A stretch of 64,000 bases of DNA. Source: an uncultured Spirochaetaceae bacterium (GTDB lineage Bacteria; Spirochaetota; Spirochaetia; Sphaerochaetales; Sphaerochaetaceae). The stretch is from positions 124,001 to 188,000 of the forward strand of contig CALXYM010000001.1 in the NCBI GenBank assembly GCA_944392965.1. Reading direction: 5' to 3'. Below are positions 45,357 through 53,914 of the stretch, one piece after another. Each line of letters starts with the position of its first letter. The first letter of the stretch is position 1. Both the position numbers and the translations under genes were made by a program. The notes below the pieces were generated by a model. That model worked only from the letters and a program-made list of their open reading frames with translations, was not told the DNA's origin and ran no database searches.

Positions 45357-46648
45357 GCTTTTAAAGAGAACACGTCTTTGAGTGAAATGCACGTCTCACC
45401 GTCAGATGGGAATGTGAAACCATTCGTGGAGAAAAGTCCAACTTCCGCTTCCCCTCCGGTGAGATCTTTTATTCTCTTTCTTTCCTTTGAGAACATCTCA
45501 TCATCCACTCTCTTGTCATAGAATATGGAGTATATCCTCTTTTCTTCTTCCGTGATGAGAGCCATCTCCTCCTCTCTCTCATCATCTATGTAATATCTTC
45601 CTATGAGGGTTATACTGCCGAGTTTTCCATCCAATGATGCTTTCTCAAGATATTCTGTAAGTACCGTTCTCAGGCTTGTCCTGAAATAGTCATCAAGTTC
45701 TTTCTCTATGTATTTCTCATAATATGCCTTGCTTCCTATCATTTCCACGAGATCTCTGTTCGGGTATATGAATCTGAAATAGAATCGAAGGAGATTATCG
45801 CTTATCTCATAGAGGACTTTTTTCCTGTCAACTTTCTTATTTATCGGGTAGCTCTTTCTTATAAGTCCAAGTTCGCTGAGTATGTTCAACTGCTTATCAA
45901 GCAGGCCATTGTATTTCTGTCCTGTGAGGCTTACTAGTTCACCGTATTTCATTCTCCTGTCTTTCAGAAGAGAGAGGATGAGGAATGCGTAGCTTTTCTT
46001 TCCCAGATCCTCAAATAGTTCATGTTCTATGTACTCACTTATGGCGCTCTCTGATGTGAGCAGGAGGTTCCTCACATTTCTTTTCAGAGACTCTTCCGGG
46101 TCTATTTTCGAGATTGCGAATTCAGATGATCCGAATACCAGGAAGAACGTCAGCTGCTTGGATGAGGGGAGGGAGCGCAGGGGATCAAAACTCTCATAAT
46201 ACTTCGGTACGATTTTCTCTATGGCTATGAAAGCCTCATCCTTTTCCGCCTCCTCTGCAAAGGCGATATCCCTTGTCGTAAGTATTACCCTATGTTTTCC
46301 TGCCAGTTTTTTCAGCCAGCTTAACGTTGATGTGGAGGTGAATTTGCTCAGAAGTTCGATGTTCTCCAGTATGACGATGATTCTCTCATCTAAGGATGTG
46401 ATGGCTGTAAACAGACTTTCAAAATCTTCTGATGTGCAATCAATGCCGATGAGGAAACGCAGACGTTCTTTTAAGAGCTGAAAATTCTCCTTTCCATTGG
46501 TGTTTTTCATTTCATAATAAAGAATCTTCTCCTTTCTTCCCTTCAGAGAGTTCTTTATATAGCTCGTCTTACCGCTCTTTCTTATGCCATATATAAGTAG
46601 AATGTTCTCATCTCTTGAGGAAAGGTATTTCCTTGCTCTGTCATCCAT
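45353..46648 (-). CDS. AAA-type ATPase with DUF234-like C-terminus
   Basis: 431 residues. Walker A is GIRKSGKTS (about 21-29), Walker B-like IIVILENIE (about 93-101). The second half (about 215-300) is a winged helix followed by a DUF234-like nuclease-related part (LIGRYYIDDEREEE...). It is the common archaeal/bacterial ATPase-plus-DUF234 group, sometimes linked to mobile elements and TA-like systems; function unknown. GGAGG precedes the ATG. It stands alone. Confidence 0.82.
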   Translation of the reverse strand: MDDRARKYLSSRDENILLIYGIRKSGKTSYIKNSLKGRKEKILYYEMKNTNGKENFQLLKERLRFLIGIDCTSEDFESLFTAITSLDERIIVILENIELLSKFTSTSTLSWLKKLAGKHRVILTTRDIAFAEEAEKDEAFIAIEKIVPKYYESFDPLRSLPSSKQLTFFLVFGSSEFAISKIDPEESLKRNVRNLLLTSESAISEYIEHELFEDLGKKSYAFLILSLLKDRRMKYGELVSLTGQKYNGLLDKQLNILSELGLIRKSYPINKKVDRKKVLYEISDNLLRFYFRFIYPNRDLVEMIGSKAYYEKYIEKELDDYFRTSLRTVLTEYLEKASLDGKLGSITLIGRYYIDDEREEEMALITEEEKRIYSIFYDKRVDDEMFSKERKRIKDLTGGEAEVGLFSTNGFTFPSDGETCISLKDVFSLKA

Positions 46649-46704
46649 ATTGCCTCCGATATCCCAATTTTCTTATATTTCTGAAAAAAAACAAGATGGC
46701 AAAG

Positions 46705-47034
46705 CTAATCAGCCTGACCTGTAGAAGTCTTGATTCTCTCTATTTTAAAGATTACAGGACGTATACCATCTCCGCAGCAGATGATGGATGTACCATCATT
46801 CTTATACCAGGGACGATAAGTTGCTCCGTTTGAAATTGCACTGACTGTAGCATAGATGTCAATCCAGGCCCAGGGGCAGAATCCCTCTGGCATCTGAGCG
46901 CTTTTTTCATATATGAACTCATCTCCTATATTGAGAAGAGGGCAGGAGGTGACGTTTTCCTCATCGCTTAAATATTCCTTTGCAAGCTCCCTATATAACT
47001 CCTTTCTTATCACCTTGATCCGAACTCTGTACAC
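46705..47034 (-). CDS. TIGR04076-family small protein
   Basis: 109 residues from GTG 47034, seven bases after AAGGAGG; this gives the family's usual MYxVxIxVI start and is better than the ATG at 47058, which lies before the site. Motifs: CPLLNIGDEF, MPEGFCPWAW and CCGDGIRPVIFKIER, with three or four conserved Cys. Such proteins are widespread in anaerobes, have no known function and may bind metal. Confidence 0.8.
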   Translation of the reverse strand: MYRVRIKVIRKELYRELAKEYLSDEENVTSCPLLNIGDEFIYEKSAQMPEGFCPWAWIDIYATVSAISNGATYRPWYKNDGTSIICCGDGIRPVIFKIERIKTSTGQAD

Positions 47035-47091
47035 AGCATCCTCCTTTTTAATTATCATAATTACATATATGGGAATAAGAAAGTTTTATTA

Positions 47092-47118
47092 TAAAAGCCA
47101 TCCCTTGCGAGATGGCCC
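47092..47118 (-). terminator. Terminator after oppA
   Basis: Stem GCCATC/GATGGC with an eight-base loop and TTTTAT on the minus strand, 20 bases after the oppA stop. Confidence 0.72.
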
Positions 47119-47138
47119 ATAAGATGAAATTCTCATTC

Positions 47139-48716
47139 TTATTTCTTGTAGATATCCTTTGTGGGATGGTAATCCATCGTGTTCGTATACCAGCCACCCC
47201 ATACATCCGTATCGATAAGGTTCTGGGATACATAGAAATAAAGTGGGATGATTCCCTGATCTTCGAGGATGAAGATCTCCTCTGCCTGCATGAGGACATC
47301 CATTCTCTCCTCTCCAGCCGGCATTCTTGCTGCCTGGTTGATGAGTTCATCATATTCAGAATTTGAATACTTACCACCATTCATTCCCGCACCCGTGATG
47401 AACATGTCGAGGAACGTGTTCGGATCCTGGTAATCTCCGACCCATCCTGCTCTCGCAACATCGAAGTTGCCTGCGTTCCTGTTTGCAAGATATGTGGCCC
47501 ATTCCTGGTTCTCAAGGGTCACGTTGATGTTAAGATTCTCTCTCCATGACTGCTGGATGTATTCGGCAATGGCTCTGTGCGTCTCGTCTGTGTTGTAAAG
47601 CAGTGAGAATGTTGGGAAGCCGATACCATTCGGATAGCCTGCCTCTGCAAGAAGTCTCTGTGCCTCCTCAGGATCGAATTCTGGATAACCGAGACCTTCG
47701 TAGCCAGCCATCTCAGGTACGATACCTACTGCAGGAATCTGTCCACCCCTTGTTACAGTGTCAACAAGTTCCTCCCTGTCTATGGCAAGAGAGAGCGCCT
47801 TTCTCACGTTCGGATTATCGAACGGTGCACGTGTGTTGTTGATCGTATAGTAATAGGAAGAGAGCTGTGGAGCACTCTGGTAGTCCTCTCTCATCATGGC
47901 CTCTTCGAGCCTTCCCTGTGGAACGTTCGTGAGCCAGTCAATCTGTCCAGAGAGATACATGTTGTATGTCGTGTCGATATCATCAGAGGCATAGAATACG
48001 ACTTCATCAAGCTGTACGTTCTCAGCATCCCAGTAAAGTGGGTTCTTTACTGCTACGATCCTGTCCTGAGGAGACCATTCCTGAAGGACGAACGGACCGT
48101 TTCCTACGAAATTTTCAGGAAGAATCCACTCTGATCCGTACTCTTCAATTGCATGCTGAGGCACGATTGCGAATGAATAGTGGGTAAGTGCTCCAAGAAC
48201 ATATGGAAGTGGTCCAATGAGCGTCATCTGGAATGTATGGTCATCAAGTGCTGCAATCTGGACAGCTTCAGGACCTGCTTCTCCCGCATTGTACTCCGCA
48301 GCTCCTTCAAGGAACATAGCAGGGAACCATGCGTATGGACTTGCAGTTTCCGGTGCGAGTTCCCTGAGCCACGAGTAGACGACGTCATGTGCGGTTACAG
48401 GTACTCCGTCAGACCAGAGTGCATCCTCTCTGAGATGAAATGTATATGTAAGTCCATCATCTGAGACATCCCAGCTTTCAGCAACTCCCGGAATTCCCTC
48501 TGCCGTCTCAGGATCAATGATGAGCAGTCCTTCAAAGAGGGCCTCATAGATCCTGTGCTCAGGAACTCCCTGGATCTGAGATGGATCGAGAGATTCAGGT
48601 TCCGCGCTGTTGGCAATCCTGAATACGACCTTTTCATCATCAGCTGCTACAAGCGGAGATACCGCAACTGTGAAAATACAGAGTGTGGCGAACAAAGCAA
48701 CCAATATCTTTTTCAT
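47139..48716 (-). CDS. oppA: Oligopeptide ABC transporter substrate-binding protein
   Basis: 525 residues from ATG 48716 behind AGGAGAG; longer in-frame starts are rejected. A signal peptide ends near SPLVAADD (about residue 23), without a lipobox. The rest is a family 5 binding protein (SBP_bac_5): EPESLDPSQIQG, GVAESWDVSDDGLTYTFHLR and DVVYSWLRELAP. It delivers peptides to a permease. Its operon has no permease; the matching oppBCDF lies at 51862-56460, three kilobases away with unrelated genes between. A shared upstream sequence suggests joint control. Confidence 0.93.
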   Translation of the reverse strand: MKKILVALFATLCIFTVAVSPLVAADDEKVVFRIANSAEPESLDPSQIQGVPEHRIYEALFEGLLIIDPETAEGIPGVAESWDVSDDGLTYTFHLREDALWSDGVPVTAHDVVYSWLRELAPETASPYAWFPAMFLEGAAEYNAGEAGPEAVQIAALDDHTFQMTLIGPLPYVLGALTHYSFAIVPQHAIEEYGSEWILPENFVGNGPFVLQEWSPQDRIVAVKNPLYWDAENVQLDEVVFYASDDIDTTYNMYLSGQIDWLTNVPQGRLEEAMMREDYQSAPQLSSYYYTINNTRAPFDNPNVRKALSLAIDREELVDTVTRGGQIPAVGIVPEMAGYEGLGYPEFDPEEAQRLLAEAGYPNGIGFPTFSLLYNTDETHRAIAEYIQQSWRENLNINVTLENQEWATYLANRNAGNFDVARAGWVGDYQDPNTFLDMFITGAGMNGGKYSNSEYDELINQAARMPAGEERMDVLMQAEEIFILEDQGIIPLYFYVSQNLIDTDVWGGWYTNTMDYHPTKDIYKK

Positions 48717-48814
48717 ATTGTCTCTCCTTTGGGTATTGGAATTACGTTTTAGCATAATGGCTTTGATAGGCTTTAGCAATAGAAAACGGAGTCGGTTTGC
48801 AAAAAAATGTATAA

Positions 48815-48823
48815 AAATTGCAT
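48815..48823 (-). promoter_or_regulatory. ATGCAATTT motif upstream of oppA
   Basis: ATGCAATTT on the minus strand, followed by TTATAC, about 100 nt before oppA. The same core occurs three times upstream of oppB (56516-56559). It may be a common operator. Confidence 0.4.
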
Positions 48824-48843
48824 AATCATGCATAATTAATTAT

Positions 48844-49875
48844 TTATTCTTTGTGCTCAATTTTCTTGATTCCAGTCTTTCCCCTCTGCTTTGGTATTAC
48901 AATATTCCTTGATGCAGCCACACCTTTATCGAAAGAGGAACGGCTGTAAAAGGAAGTGGTATTTCTTCTTCCCGTTATCCTTGAGGAGGTGAATATATTC
49001 TTGAATCTTCTGCTGTTGTCGTTATAACTCAGTACCAGAGCCTTTGATATCTTTTCATCATTCTCTTTTTCTATCCTCTCATAGAGTCTGCTTGAAAGCC
49101 CTGCGGAGAAGGAGAAAAAGTCTAAATCCTTGTCATTCTTTCTTTTTTCCTTTCTAAATGCCTCTCTAAGGGCATCATTGAGAAAAAGATAGGTCTCGTA
49201 TGAAAACTCAACTTGTTCAATTGAACCATAGGCGACTAAGGCTATTTTATCATCTCTTTTTTCCCTGAGTATCAGGGCCCCTGATAACTTTGTTATTATT
49301 GAGATGAACATCTTTTCATGAAAATAGAACTTTCCCTTCCTCTCCAGTTCTGCAGAATAGAGTCTTATATCCTCTTCATCATCCTCTTTTATCCCGTACT
49401 CGGCCATAAGGCGTTGTGCTGCTTTCAAGGCCGACATGCTCTCGTTTTCGAAAGGGCTTTCTGAGAGCCTTATGAGTTTCCTCACTTTCTCTCTCACTTT
49501 TTCTTTCTCTCCGTTTTTTAATCTTACTTTTGCCTTCTCAAATCCATCTGGGACACCGAGTGTGGAACATATCTGATGGAAAAGATGGTCATGCTGGCTG
49601 TATCCTCTTCTGCTGAAATCTACAGCATGTGCAAGTTCATGCAGAAACGTAGCTTCCTCATCCCCCTCCATTCCTTCTTTGAGCAGATTATCATCAAGGA
49701 CGATCAGGTTCTGCTCTGGATCGAAATAACCTATTCTTCCATCCTTGTCCGTGGGAGCAAAGATTATTCTAGGAAGAAGGAGTTGGATATCTGTTCTTCT
49801 TAATCTCTCTTCCATGATGGCGCTGAGGCGTTTCACCTCGCTTAGCGCTTTCCTGCTTACCGTTCTTATCTCCAT
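48844..49875 (-). CDS. SprT-like metalloprotease joined to a DUF2786 domain
   Basis: 343 residues. Residues about 1-95 form a SprT-like domain with HELAH (79-83), a zinc-protease motif. Residues about 115-170 are a DUF2786 domain (VRKLIRLSESPFENESMSALKAAQRLM), followed by a DUF7168-like part and a basic tail. This fusion occurs in phages and genomes, but its role is unknown; DNA-protein crosslink handling is one guess from SprT. It is divergent from the 49938 gene. TATCAT ends 8 nt before its ATG and there is no ribosome site. Confidence 0.8.
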   Translation of the reverse strand: MEIRTVSRKALSEVKRLSAIMEERLRRTDIQLLLPRIIFAPTDKDGRIGYFDPEQNLIVLDDNLLKEGMEGDEEATFLHELAHAVDFSRRGYSQHDHLFHQICSTLGVPDGFEKAKVRLKNGEKEKVREKVRKLIRLSESPFENESMSALKAAQRLMAEYGIKEDDEEDIRLYSAELERKGKFYFHEKMFISIITKLSGALILREKRDDKIALVAYGSIEQVEFSYETYLFLNDALREAFRKEKRKNDKDLDFFSFSAGLSSRLYERIEKENDEKISKALVLSYNDNSRRFKNIFTSSRITGRRNTTSFYSRSSFDKGVAASRNIVIPKQRGKTGIKKIEHKE

Positions 49876-49902
49876 TTTCCATGATGATAGCCTAATTGCA
49901 TG

Positions 49903-49931
49903 TTGAGAAAAAGAGTGAAATATCTGATACT
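49903..49931 (+). promoter_or_regulatory. Leaderless-type promoter of the 49938 gene
   Basis: TTGAGA, a 17-bp spacer and GATACT, with six bases to the ATG at 49938: the predicted start of transcription is the A of the ATG. Confidence 0.6.
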
Positions 49932-49937
49932 TTTCCT

Positions 49938-50492
49938 ATGTTCAGCTATGATGTCAGGATAAGAGGAGAGAAGGCCTATTACAGCATGGGGCTTTCTTTC
50001 AGGATAGTATGTGCGCTTTTCTTTGTTTTTCTCCTGGTAGGACTTGTTCTTACTATCCAGGGTGAAGGGCTGTCATTTTCACTTCTTATTCCTTTCTTCA
50101 TCATGCTGATCCTGCTTCTTAGCCTTCTTTACAGGGATGAATGGGTTTTCGATAACGGGAAGAAGGAGGCGGTAATGATATTCGGCCTTGCTTGCTTCAT
50201 TAAAAGAAGGACTATCCCTTATTCCGATATCAAATGGATAGAGGTTACACATTTTCTTAAAGGGATAGAAGAGGGGAGTGAACTTGTGAAGAAGCCCAGC
50301 TGGAAGCATCCTGAGCAGATAGTCCTCTCAATAAGGCTTAATGATGAGGAGACGAAATACGATCTTGAGATCATGTCAGATAAGAAAAGTGGTGGAAAAG
50401 TTGACAGGAATGCCAGTTATCTTTCTTCCTTTACCGGTCTTGCCCTTCATTTTGATAAGGTAAGGGATACTGGTCGTACGCTGAGAAGATGA
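49938..50492 (+). CDS. Small membrane protein of unknown function
   Basis: 184 residues from ATG 49938; an upstream TTG at 49896 is also in frame but lies before the promoter. Two adjacent membrane segments (about 18-38 and 43-63) are followed by a soluble part with a beta-rich, PH-like look (WVFDNGKKEAVMIFGLACFIKRR). It resembles short PH-like (DUF304-type) membrane proteins, but I cannot name it. It overlaps the next gene by four bases (ATGA). Confidence 0.66.
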   Translation: MFSYDVRIRGEKAYYSMGLSFRIVCALFFVFLLVGLVLTIQGEGLSFSLLIPFFIMLILLLSLLYRDEWVFDNGKKEAVMIFGLACFIKRRTIPYSDIKWIEVTHFLKGIEEGSELVKKPSWKHPEQIVLSIRLNDEETKYDLEIMSDKKSGGKVDRNASYLSSFTGLALHFDKVRDTGRTLRR

Positions 50493-50854
50493 GATACCAT
50501 GTGACTGCTTGTATGACGCTGATCAGTGCGCTTTTAGGTTTTCTTTATTCTCTTCGGGGCGTAAGGAACTGTAAGGGTGGAAATGATAAAGCTTTTTCAT
50601 ATATGGCCGCAAGAAGTTTCGCATTACTCATACTCGCAGTTATTCCCATAGCAGAGAAAAGTGTCTTTGTTTTGCTCCTCATAACCTTTTCGATGATGAT
50701 CGTGCAGGTGATTGATAGAAAAGCTTGGCAAGGACACTTGGACCGCTTATCATGGCCTTGTGCCATCTTGTTTGTCTATTGCCTTTCTTGCTTTCTCCAG
50801 ATTCTTGCCTCCTCCAATAACCGTTGTATGATCTCTTCTTTTCCTGATGTGTAA
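50489..50854 (+). CDS. Small hydrophobic protein of unknown function
   Basis: 121 residues with three probable membrane segments (about 8-25, 45-75 and 90-110). No family recognised. It is coupled to the 49938 gene by ATGA overlap. The last 79 bp lie opposite the grpB-like gene, and the final segment may be a read-through of a lost stop; an earlier end is possible. Confidence 0.5.
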   Translation: MRYHVTACMTLISALLGFLYSLRGVRNCKGGNDKAFSYMAARSFALLILAVIPIAEKSVFVLLLITFSMMIVQVIDRKAWQGHLDRLSWPCAILFVYCLSCFLQILASSNNRCMISSFPDV

Positions 50855-51315
50855 CTTTTCCTGTCATCAGGAAAAGACAGGGCTAATTCCTCTTTGTATT
50901 TCTCATATTCCTTTGCTTTTTGTGGATGAAAATTCAGGTAATCCCTGAAATTGATGTAATTATTCCACGCAGAGCTTGCCCAGACGGTGATGTGGATATG
51001 ATGTGTCCGTATATCATCGTGAGCTTCCCTTATGAACAGATATTGTCCCTGTACCACCTCTCCGCGAAAGAGAAAACCATGATATTCCAGTATTTCGATA
51101 TATGGAAGGATGTCCTCTAACTCATGTACTCCGACTACGATGTCGATAATCGGTTTTGCTTTGATTTCTCTTATGGCCGTACTTCCGACATGCTGTATGT
51201 CAATGGCCTCTCTTCCTAGGAGATCCTTTAAAATGGAAATGGTTTCCCTTGCCGTCTCCTCCCATTCCCTCTGGTGAGGTATGAGCCTCACATTTCCCCT
51301 CTTAAGTCCAGTCAT
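50776..51315 (-). CDS. GrpB/UPF0157 family nucleotidyltransferase-like protein
   Basis: 179 residues from ATG 51315. The GrpB domain covers most of it: LIPHQREWEETARETI, then HVGSTAIREIKAKPIIDIVVGV with the G-S and D-x-x-V of the nucleotidyltransferase fold, and HIHITVWAS. Function of the family is unclear (possible dephospho-CoA- or tRNA-linked role). It converges with the 50489 gene. AGGGA precedes the ATG. GC and codon use are as in its neighbours. Confidence 0.87.
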   Translation of the reverse strand: MTGLKRGNVRLIPHQREWEETARETISILKDLLGREAIDIQHVGSTAIREIKAKPIIDIVVGVHELEDILPYIEILEYHGFLFRGEVVQGQYLFIREAHDDIRTHHIHITVWASSAWNNYINFRDYLNFHPQKAKEYEKYKEELALSFPDDRKSYTSGKEEIIQRLLEEARIWRKQERQ

Positions 51316-51509
51316 GATGAAATTCCCTGTTTCCATTAGTATGCCTGATAATCCAGTACAAGAGAAGTCTGTATGGAGATGAGATACAGTTCAAACCATT
51401 TCTCCATATATAATCATATGCTCTTCTCATTATTTTATTCCTTATTTTGAGAGCATACATGAAAGATGCAAATTCCCCTGTGATACTACTCGCATAGGAG
51501 AGAAAAAAT

Positions 51510-51728
51510 ATGGGAAAGAAAGTAATTCTTTTACTTGTAGTAACAGCCATAACATGTATGGCCTGTTTCGCAGATGATGTCACAGCAGGAGAGGAGACTG
51601 TTGCTACTGTAACTGAGGAGACGACAACGGTCACGACTATGGAGATTCCTGAAGGCTATATGCTGGCAGAGGATGGAACTTTAATACCTATCCCTGTGGA
51701 AACGGAGACGGCAGTAGTGGAGGAGTAG
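51510..51728 (+). CDS. Small secreted Thr/Glu-rich protein
   Basis: 72 residues: a signal peptide (about 1-21, ending CFADD) and a short tail rich in Thr, Val and Glu. AGGAGAG precedes the ATG. No family recognised. A bidirectional terminator follows. It lies between the grpB and opp genes and may be an exported small peptide. Confidence 0.6.
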   Translation: MGKKVILLLVVTAITCMACFADDVTAGEETVATVTEETTTVTTMEIPEGYMLAEDGTLIPIPVETETAVVEE

Positions 51729-51810
51729 GGCTCTACTCGTTATTCCTCTTTGAAGTGTGGACATGCTGCATGTTTCAGAGCCCGCACGCCTTTTATTTTC
51801 TCAGAAAATG

Positions 51811-51850
51811 AAAACGTCATAAGACATGTCCTGTCCTATGACGTTTTTTA
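51811..51850. terminator. Bidirectional terminator between the small secreted gene and oppF
   Basis: Stem AACGTCATA/TATGACGTT with a palindromic interior; TTTTTT on the plus strand, TTTTCATTTT on the minus strand. It closes both convergent units. Confidence 0.86.
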
Positions 51851-51861
51851 CATTGTTACTA

Positions 51862-52881
51862 TCAGTTATGACCTTCCTTGTCGTATAACCAGCAAGCCAC
51901 CTCATGATTCTCTCCTGCTTTGAACATCGGAGGGATGTTGCATGAGCAGAACTCCATCTTATGCGGACATCTGTCATAGAAATAACATCCGTGCCTTTCC
52001 TTGTCGGGGGAGGGGACATCTCCTTCAAGCACTATCCTTTTTCTGTTCCTCTCAACTTTGGGATCTGGAACGGGAGCTGCGGAGAGCAGAGCTTCCGTAT
52101 AAGGATGCTTCGGGTTCTTATACAGCTCCTCTGACGTGCTTATCTCCATGATTTTGCCAAGATACATCACTATTACCCTTGAGGAGATATGTTGTATTAC
52201 ACCCAGATCATGGGCTATGAAGATGAATGTTATTCCCATCTCCTTCTGCAGGTCTATGATGAGATTGAGAATCTGCGCCTGAATTGAGACGTCAAGTGCC
52301 GAGACCGGCTCATCTGCAAGTATGATTTCAGGATTGAGTGCAAGGGCACGGGCTATTCCTATCCTCTGCCTCTGCCCACCGGAGAATTCATGAGGATATC
52401 TGTTCTTGTAGAGCTTGTTAAGCCCTACCTTCTCCATAAGTTCCTCAACACGATCCTCTATCTCATCTTTCGTCCACTTGTGGTCAAGAAGCCCCCTTCT
52501 GTTATAGATGTTAAGAGGCTCGCTTATGATCGTACGCACCGTCATCCTCGGATCGAGGGATGCATATGGATCCTGGAAGATCATCTGTATGTTCCGTCTT
52601 TCTTTTAACAGGGTTTTCTTATCAGCCTTGCAGAGATCAACACCATGGAATAAGACCTCTCCCGAGGTGGGCTTATAAAGCTGGGCAATGCTCCTGACCG
52701 TGGTACTTTTACCGCATCCCGATTCTCCTACGATACCAAGGGTTTCACCTTTCTTTACTGTAAAGGATATCCCATCGACGGCCCTTATGGCTCCGATCTG
52801 CTTTTTGAAGATTCCCCCATTGTCGATAGGAAAGTGCTGATAGAGGTCCTTCACTTCGAGTATCGTGCTATTTCCTGACAT
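51862..52881 (-). CDS. oppF: Oligopeptide ABC transporter ATP-binding protein
   Basis: 339 residues. Walker A GESGCGKS, signature FSGGQRQRIGIARALAL and Walker B DEPVSALDVS of the Opp/Dpp ATPases; a C-terminal oligopeptide transporter tail with CYFYDRCPHK...C Cys-rich segment (possible Fe-S site, as in other OppD/F). Last gene of oppBCDF, 14 bp overlap with oppD. AAGGAGG precedes the ATG. Confidence 0.94.
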   Translation of the reverse strand: MSGNSTILEVKDLYQHFPIDNGGIFKKQIGAIRAVDGISFTVKKGETLGIVGESGCGKSTTVRSIAQLYKPTSGEVLFHGVDLCKADKKTLLKERRNIQMIFQDPYASLDPRMTVRTIISEPLNIYNRRGLLDHKWTKDEIEDRVEELMEKVGLNKLYKNRYPHEFSGGQRQRIGIARALALNPEIILADEPVSALDVSIQAQILNLIIDLQKEMGITFIFIAHDLGVIQHISSRVIVMYLGKIMEISTSEELYKNPKHPYTEALLSAAPVPDPKVERNRKRIVLEGDVPSPDKERHGCYFYDRCPHKMEFCSCNIPPMFKAGENHEVACWLYDKEGHN

Positions 52882-53905
52882 CTCTGGCCTCCTTTAGTGC
52901 ATTGTCGATCTCCTCTTTGCTCGCATAGAGCCAGCATGCGACATGGTGCTTCTCATCCTTGTGGTACACAGGCGGATACATGGCTTGGCATATTCCCATT
53001 TTCTTCCGACATCGCGGATGAAATGGGCAGCAGGGGGGCAGGTCTATGACGTTTGGTGGCTGTCCTTCGATTGAGAACAGCTTTTCCTTTCCCCCGTCAT
53101 CGAGTTTTGGAACTGACGCGATCAGTCCTTCTGTATAGGGGTGCATCGGATGCTCGAAGAGATCCTCCGTCGGGGATGATTCGACAATACGCCCTGCATA
53201 CATCACACATACCTTGTCGCACATTCCTGCGACCACACCAAGATCATGTGTGATGAGGATTACAGCCGTATTGAATTTCTCGGTAAGGGCTTTTATGAGT
53301 TCCAGTATCTGTGCCTGGATTGTCACATCGAGCGCTGTTGTTGGCTCATCTGCAATCAGGATCTTTGCATGGCAGGATAGGGCCATTGCGATCATTACAC
53401 GCTGTCTCATGCCTCCTGAGAACTGATGGGGGTAGCAGTCTATCCTCTGTTCAGGTTTTGGGATGCCGACAAGACGCAGCATCTCCACGGCCTTTTCCCT
53501 CGCTTCCTTCTTTGTGACATCCTGATGAAGCCTGATTGTCTCAATCATCTGTGTTGAAATCTTTAAAAATGGATTGAGGCTCGTCATGGGGTCCTGGAAT
53601 ATCATGGAGATCTTGTTTCCTCTGATGTTCCTCAGTTCCTTCTCGCTCATCTGAAGTATGTCTTTTCCATCGAAGATTACCTTTCCTCCAACGGTCTTTC
53701 CTGGAGGAGAGGGGACAAGCCGCATGATAGAGAGGTTCGTGACGCTTTTACCGCATCCTGACTCTCCCACAAGTCCTACCGTCTCTCCTTCGTGGACGAC
53801 GAAGGATACTCCGTCAACAGCCTTTAATATGCCTGCATCGGTTTTGAAATATGTCTGGAGGCCTTCTACGTTTAAAATGACCTTCTCTTTATCAAAATCT
53901 TTCAT
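52868..53905 (-). CDS. oppD: Oligopeptide ABC transporter ATP-binding protein
   Basis: 345 residues. Walker A GESGCGKS, signature FSGGMRQRVMIAMALS, Walker B DEPTTALDVTIQAQ. The C-terminal tail holds a similar Cys cluster (PPCCPFHPRCRKKMGIC). It powers peptide import with OppF. AAGGAGA precedes the ATG; it overlaps oppF. Confidence 0.94.
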   Translation of the reverse strand: MKDFDKEKVILNVEGLQTYFKTDAGILKAVDGVSFVVHEGETVGLVGESGCGKSVTNLSIMRLVPSPPGKTVGGKVIFDGKDILQMSEKELRNIRGNKISMIFQDPMTSLNPFLKISTQMIETIRLHQDVTKKEAREKAVEMLRLVGIPKPEQRIDCYPHQFSGGMRQRVMIAMALSCHAKILIADEPTTALDVTIQAQILELIKALTEKFNTAVILITHDLGVVAGMCDKVCVMYAGRIVESSPTEDLFEHPMHPYTEGLIASVPKLDDGGKEKLFSIEGQPPNVIDLPPCCPFHPRCRKKMGICQAMYPPVYHKDEKHHVACWLYASKEEIDNALKEARDVRK

Positions 53906-53914
53906 CTTTTCTCC

